NCBI GenBank assembly: GCA_004014935.1
Contig: CP025325.1
Location: forward strand, 496,001 to 560,000
DNA: 64,000 nt
Reading direction: 5' to 3'
Origin: Saccharomycopsis malanga
Taxonomy: Eukaryota > Ascomycota > Saccharomycetes > Ascoideales > Saccharomycopsidaceae
The notes beneath the pieces were generated by a model. That model did not search any database. It had not been told where the DNA came from and was given only the letters and a program-made list of their open reading frames with translations. The position numbers and the translations under genes were made by a program. This document shows, one piece after another, positions 60,225-64,000 of the stretch; positions within the stretch are counted from its first letter, which is position 1, and each line of letters begins with the position of its first letter.

Positions 60225-60375
60225 ATTCTAAGGAGGATGGCGCAACGGCTAGAAGTAGAGAAAAAGGCCTAAGAGGAACACGGGTGAGAATATTATGATG
60301 GACAGTATTGGGTTTTGCCAAGTCCCCTCCTTAGCTATAGCACGTATATACAAAACTGATAAAACATGCACTTGT
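60225..60375 (+). mobile_element. TRS-A, internally deleted form, plus strand
   Basis: AAGGAGGATGGCGCAACGG (diverged head), TAGAGAAAAAGGCCTAAGAG, ACACGGGTGAGAATATTATG (joint between B-box edge and distal body), TATTGGGTTTTGCCAAGTCC, GCACGTATATACAAAACTGA. The deletion joint ACACGGGTGAGAA is the same as in the copy near 4680 (ACACGAGTGAGAA), so a deleted master probably spread. Confidence 0.6.
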
Positions 60376-60394
60376 TTTTAATAAAACTGTATAA

Positions 60395-60885
60395 ATTGGA
60401 TTAATTCTTATTCTTAATGATTTGTTCTTATTGTTAATGATTTTTTCTTATTATTAGTGATTATTTTTTATTATTAATGATTATTTTTGAATATTTTGTC
60501 AAGATTATGACTGATTACAATAAATGATTCAAAAAAAAACCTTTACGATTGTCTATATTTTTAACTCCAATAATGTTGGAATCATTATTCGACAACAATT
60601 ATGCTCTGTTTAACCATTTTTGGCTGCTCATCCAGCCAATATGCATTTTATATAACTCAATTTTCATTATTCTTTTGAGGCCATGGTACTGAAAACATTC
60701 ATTCTCATAAATATACAGTATAAATTGAATCATCCGGCCCAGTGGTTGAATTTTTCTGATTAATGATTTTTTTAATACGGTGTTTTCACATCAACCATTA
60801 TAAAGTGATCAACCATTATAAAGTGATCAACCATTATAAAGTAATCAACCATTATATAGTAATCAACCATTATAAAGTAAAAAAA
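60395..60885. repeat. Two short tandem arrays downstream of MPE1
   Basis: TTCTTATTGTTAATGATTT-type units (four, 60405-60490) and six 18-bp units of ATCAACCATTATAAAGTG (60783-60880). The second array ends about 40 bases beyond the MPE1 stop and may lie in its 3' UTR. Confidence 0.7.
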
Positions 60886-60920
60886 GCAAAACTCGGATTC
60901 AAACGCTTACAAACCAACAT

Positions 60921-62234
60921 CTACGAACTATTATTGGCCCCTGGGAACGGGAAACCTGCTGGGGGCATCATGCCTGTGGGGAGGTTTGGAGGAATTGCAA
61001 ATGGAAGGTTTCCTACTGGCATGATAGGAGCCGAAAAGCCAGGTAAAAACGTTGTTTGATTGAGACCCATTGGCATCATTGGAAGCTGTGGTTTAGAAGG
61101 CAACTCAATGTTTCTGCCGTTTGGATCTAACTTGATGCGTTTTAGATCAGGAAGACCCATGTTACTTTCGAAATCCTTGTCATCCAAATCAGAGCCCTTG
61201 AGACCGTTCTTTTCGGCTTCGCTTTCAAAGTACTTTTTGATTTTCTGGCTTGTTTCCTCGTCTTTGACCAACTGGTCCAAAAGAATCTCCTTTTCGCCAC
61301 AGTTGGGACAGACAAAATCATTGTCTATGAGCGCCGACTCTATGGAGTCAAGAGAATACGTTTTTTTACAGCAAGGAGTCTTGACGGGTTTCTGGAACAA
61401 TTTCTGAGTGATGGGATCAATGAGAGACTTGTCGGTGATGGCCTCGTTATTGATATTGTTGAATAAGTTTTGTTTTTTCTGGAAAGTCTCCCATGCCTTC
61501 TTATCTGCTACAGCAATTACAAATTTTCCATCATCACTTAACATGTAGCTTCCGCCTTCTTCGGTAGGAAGCTTATCTACTGTTTTCAAGGACGACTTTG
61601 GAATACCGGCGGTTCTTTTGATTCTTTTACCGTCAAACGTCGTGTCGCCATTCGTAGGGCAGTTTTTGATAAAATGGTCCTTACTGCCACATCTATAGCA
61701 TATGTAACCTGGCGGAGGAGCCTCGTTTTTGTCTCCTGTGCCATCGCTACGTCTGGTAAACACAGGAGTGGCATTCTGCATTGCCTCCTGTGTTTCTTGC
61801 CAAGCCATGTCCTGGTTCTGGAACATGGCCTTGATTTTGTCTTCTTCAGACACATTTTTATCCTCGCTGATGGTTATCATGTTGGCAGCAGAGTTCATCG
61901 TGCCATTACTAGTGCTACTGCTATATACATTGGTGTTTTTGGTCACTCTTGGCTTGCCCACAATATATCGAGAAGCATTGCTCTTATGATACTTTGCTGC
62001 AGGATACCGCCTTGCTACAACCAGAGACGACCGCGGCACCACTTGGTTATCGTCCAAATACTCCTCGTTGGTGTCTGGATTATATAAACTAAGATTGAAA
62101 TCGGTGGCTGGCGCTAATTTATTGTGCTCAATGATCTCCTTCTTAAGATCAAACACCGTGAGCCCCGTCCCATCAAACGTAATCCGCGAATTATTCTTCT
62201 GCGATCTAAATCGATAAAATATAGTCGACGACAT
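60921..62234 (-). CDS. MPE1: Cleavage and polyadenylation factor subunit Mpe1
   Basis: CPF subunit needed for 3'-end cleavage and poly(A) addition (human RBBP6). The 437 residues (S. cerevisiae: 441) have an N-terminal DWNN ubiquitin-like domain (1-80; F-Y-R-F-R-S-Q-K). A CCHC zinc knuckle follows near 178-193 (C-Y-R-C-G-S-K-D-H-F-I-K-N-C). The RING/U-box lies near 270-325 (T-P-C-C-K-K-T-Y-S ... F-V-C-P-N-C). A Pro/Met/Gly-rich tail ends the protein. It is divergent to PTA1, which encodes another CPF subunit, with 422 bases between starts. Confidence 0.95.
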   Translation of the reverse strand: MSSTIFYRFRSQKNNSRITFDGTGLTVFDLKKEIIEHNKLAPATDFNLSLYNPDTNEEYLDDNQVVPRSSLVVARRYPAAKYHKSNASRYIVGKPRVTKNTNVYSSSTSNGTMNSAANMITISEDKNVSEEDKIKAMFQNQDMAWQETQEAMQNATPVFTRRSDGTGDKNEAPPPGYICYRCGSKDHFIKNCPTNGDTTFDGKRIKRTAGIPKSSLKTVDKLPTEEGGSYMLSDDGKFVIAVADKKAWETFQKKQNLFNNINNEAITDKSLIDPITQKLFQKPVKTPCCKKTYSLDSIESALIDNDFVCPNCGEKEILLDQLVKDEETSQKIKKYFESEAEKNGLKGSDLDDKDFESNMGLPDLKRIKLDPNGRNIELPSKPQLPMMPMGLNQTTFLPGFSAPIMPVGNLPFAIPPNLPTGMMPPAGFPFPGANNSS

Positions 62235-62656
62235 CTTAGAACTGGCTGTTATCCGTCAATTTGACTCCTTTTAATCACATCTCATCTTATCATAGGATAT
62301 AAATGAAAAAAAAAACATCCGCGCCCCCCACCCATATGAGCGTTATGAGCCCTGTATACACATCACGCGTGTTTCATGTGACCATTTGGTAATTTCCTTT
62401 ATATTTATTTCGGTTTGGACGATACAGCAGGCCTCATTTTATAAAGGAATATATTACCAAACTGTGTATTAATAGCACCGATACAAGTTTTTGGTAGCAG
62501 AAGATCATTACGCTGATACAAGCGGAACCGTAATCACTTTCTTTCTTTGTTTCTTTCTTTGTTTGTTTTCTTCTACTTTGGCTAGTTTCATTTGAACGGT
62601 ATTGTTATGTATAAATGTCAGTACAATTGATAGCACCTTCATATGAAATATAGACA
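62235..62656. promoter_or_regulatory. Shared divergent promoter of MPE1 and PTA1
   Basis: A 422-base spacer. It holds CCGCGCCCCCCACCC (62320-62334), ATCACGCGTG (62362), a CTTTCTTTGTTTC pyrimidine run (62540-62570) and no repeat family, in contrast to most spacers here. Both genes encode CPF subunits, so co-expression is likely but not shown. Confidence 0.5.
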
Positions 62657-64000
62657 ATGTCAGATACCGAGACCCAGATCAGGCAACTTGAAGAAGCCAA
62701 TGTGCTTCTCAAGGCTCATCCGGAGTTTCTTCCGCAAATCTTGGCGTCGATGCTCACTATTGTGAGGGCCACTCATGACCCGATAGTCTTGCATTGGTGT
62801 TTGGGATTTGTATCCAACATCTTGCGGTTTGGAAGTGCCTTGGATATAGGCCAGAAGATGGACTGTGCAAGTCATTTGACTGACACATTTGTCCACATTA
62901 TTAAACATACCAATAGCCCTTTATTGTCGCAGACCCTGCTTCTCCGCAAGTTTGTCGCCGTGGCCATCGATTTGTATGAAATTGCCTTCTACCGCTTGGC
63001 TGTCGGTGCCAAGCTGGAGAAAGCAGAGGATGCGACATCTGATCCCGTGAAACCAGATGACGCGACATCCAATGTCCTGAAATCAGATGGCACAACTTTA
63101 AATGTGTGGCATAACATTTTAATCATTAAAAAATTTCTTGTTACTTTATGGGATGGTAGTTATCCTTTAATTCCTTTGGAGCAAGAAAGTTGTAATGACG
63201 AAAGTATTACTCAAAGTACTCCTGTCAAGCTTTTACTTTTGAAATTTATCTTTCGAATCATTGAAATCCAATCCGAAGCCCCTCCAAAAGATCCTCGTAA
63301 GCGTAGACAGAGGGGCAAGGAGGCTCCAGTGAGTCTCCATACCTTAACCGCGTCTTTATTAACAGATGCTTCGCAAGCTTCGTTGAAACAAGAGTTGACA
63401 GCAGAGGCTCGTCAGTTACTTCAGTATATTCTTAGTTTACTTGTATATAAGAAGAACCTAGGCACTCAGGTCACCTCGTCAATATTCTTTCTTATGATAA
63501 AACTTATCCAGAAACGCCCTGGATTTCTGAAACATATTTTACAGGAGCTCTCCAAATTCAGTTTGGACGGAATGTTGCCTGTGGAAAAGGAAATGTTTCT
63601 TCTCAATCTCAATGATGAAAATGATAACTTTTATAGATTGAAATTCAAGTTGGAAAAACGCTTTATTCTTAGATCTTACAAGATATTCCTAGACTTTTTG
63701 TTCCGCAACAAGTTTCTTAACGCCTTTGTTAAAAAAGACGCCAACACTGACGAAACGGTTTATGCCTCGTTGAGCGACTTTGATAAGACTTCTTTGAGCT
63801 ATTTGAATAAGATTAATCGAATCTTACAAATCCAAAGTCACGAAAGAGCAAATAAAAACTTGCTCAAAGATTTGCAACATGATAATTTCACAGATATCGT
63901 TGAAAAAACTAGAGCGCTTCGTAAAAGAAGGTTTGATCCTTTGAATAATGGACTGGACCGTCTTCAAACACCTCCATCCAAGAAAATACTGTATAGATCT
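62657..64000 (+). CDS. PTA1: Cleavage and polyadenylation factor scaffold Pta1, 5' part
   Basis: Pta1 (human symplekin) is the scaffold that joins CPF modules and contacts Ssu72. The first 448 codons are open to the window edge; S. cerevisiae Pta1 has 785 residues. I recognise it by I-K-K-F-L-V-T-L-W-D-G-S-Y-P-L (S. cerevisiae L-K-K-F-V-L-S-H-W-R-T-A-Y-P-L), V-K-L-L-L-L-K-F-I, E-A-R-Q-L-L-Q-Y-I-L and I-Q-K-R-P-G-F-L. The HEAT-type N-terminal domain is complete. A Lys/Asp-rich tract near 125-150 (D-A-T-S-D-P-V-K-P-D-D repeat) is species-specific. The start is the first ATG after the spacer. Confidence 0.88.
   Translation, partial: MSDTETQIRQLEEANVLLKAHPEFLPQILASMLTIVRATHDPIVLHWCLGFVSNILRFGSALDIGQKMDCASHLTDTFVHIIKHTNSPLLSQTLLLRKFVAVAIDLYEIAFYRLAVGAKLEKAEDATSDPVKPDDATSNVLKSDGTTLNVWHNILIIKKFLVTLWDGSYPLIPLEQESCNDESITQSTPVKLLLLKFIFRIIEIQSEAPPKDPRKRRQRGKEAPVSLHTLTASLLTDASQASLKQELTAEARQLLQYILSLLVYKKNLGTQVTSSIFFLMIKLIQKRPGFLKHILQELSKFSLDGMLPVEKEMFLLNLNDENDNFYRLKFKLEKRFILRSYKIFLDFLFRNKFLNAFVKKDANTDETVYASLSDFDKTSLSYLNKINRILQIQSHERANKNLLKDLQHDNFTDIVEKTRALRKRRFDPLNNGLDRLQTPPSKKILYRS

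Noticed and set aside
60890-60915. Minus-strand tRNA B box near GGATTCAAACG
   Set aside because: Chance match beside the MPE1 3' end; no A box or stems.
1-64000. CRISPR arrays, rRNA genes, LTR elements
   Set aside because: Tandem repeats lack regular unique spacers, no rRNA sequence was recognised, and no paired LTRs or retroelement protein motifs were seen in the ORFs.

Overview
This window is nuclear DNA of a budding yeast (Saccharomycotina). All protein genes are recognisable yeast orthologues, and introns are few, sit next to the start codon, and use GTATGT/GTAAGT donors with a TACTAAC branch point. In the ADE16/17 orthologue a CTG codon falls at residue 32, where relatives carry Ser (the A-S-G-G-T-A motif). 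Several long genes (CIT1, FRS1, the conserved part of ATM1) use essentially no in-frame CTG. Both facts point to a CUG-Ser clade yeast. Proteins quoted here as Leu at CTG should probably read Ser.

Layout: ELP6 (+), ATM1 (-), CIT1 (+, intron), TIM21 (+), a GH72 GAS-type glucanosyltransferase (-), a GH17 SCW4/MP65-type wall protein (-), ADE17 (-), RPL15 (-), a Ser/Ala-rich putative wall protein (+), REX2 (-), a Flc/TRP-like membrane protein (-), FMP32-like (+), RPL10 (-, intron), BUD20 (+), GYP8-like (+), SPT8 (-), FCF2 (-), eIF2A (+, intron), RPL26 (+, intron), TEL2 (-), FRS1 (+, intron), MPE1 (-) and the 5' part of PTA1 (+, cut by the window edge). The genes are housekeeping functions without operon logic. 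Two divergent pairs stand out: FCF2/eIF2A (ribosome assembly and translation) and MPE1/PTA1 (both subunits of the cleavage and polyadenylation factor).

The unusual part is the intergenic DNA, which is unusually long and repeat-filled for a yeast. The dominant element, called TRS-A here, looks like a tRNA-derived SINE: a Pol III A box and B box, a unique body of about 200 bases and an (ATT)n tail. More than twenty full, internally deleted or truncated copies lie on both strands. Its 5' end is a 10-bp hairpin that contains the A box. Other dispersed families are TRS-B and TRS-C (also tRNA-like), DR-D (about 260 bp, with a core CCAAGGGGTTAATCAGGCGA) and E (a head hairpin plus arrays of CCAAATAATTACCCC units). 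Many minisatellites fill the remaining gaps; one has expanded inside a TRS-A copy. A 60-bp duplicate of the ADE17 3' end lies about 580 bp beyond the gene.

Regulatory sites visible by eye include a perfect CSRE and a CCAAT box before CIT1, TAGGGC(T) motifs before all three ribosomal protein genes (with CACGTGA at RPL15), PAC-like GATGAGCT motifs before BUD20 and FCF2, and ATGCA-rich clusters before several genes. No intact nuclear tRNA, rRNA, CRISPR or LTR element was found.
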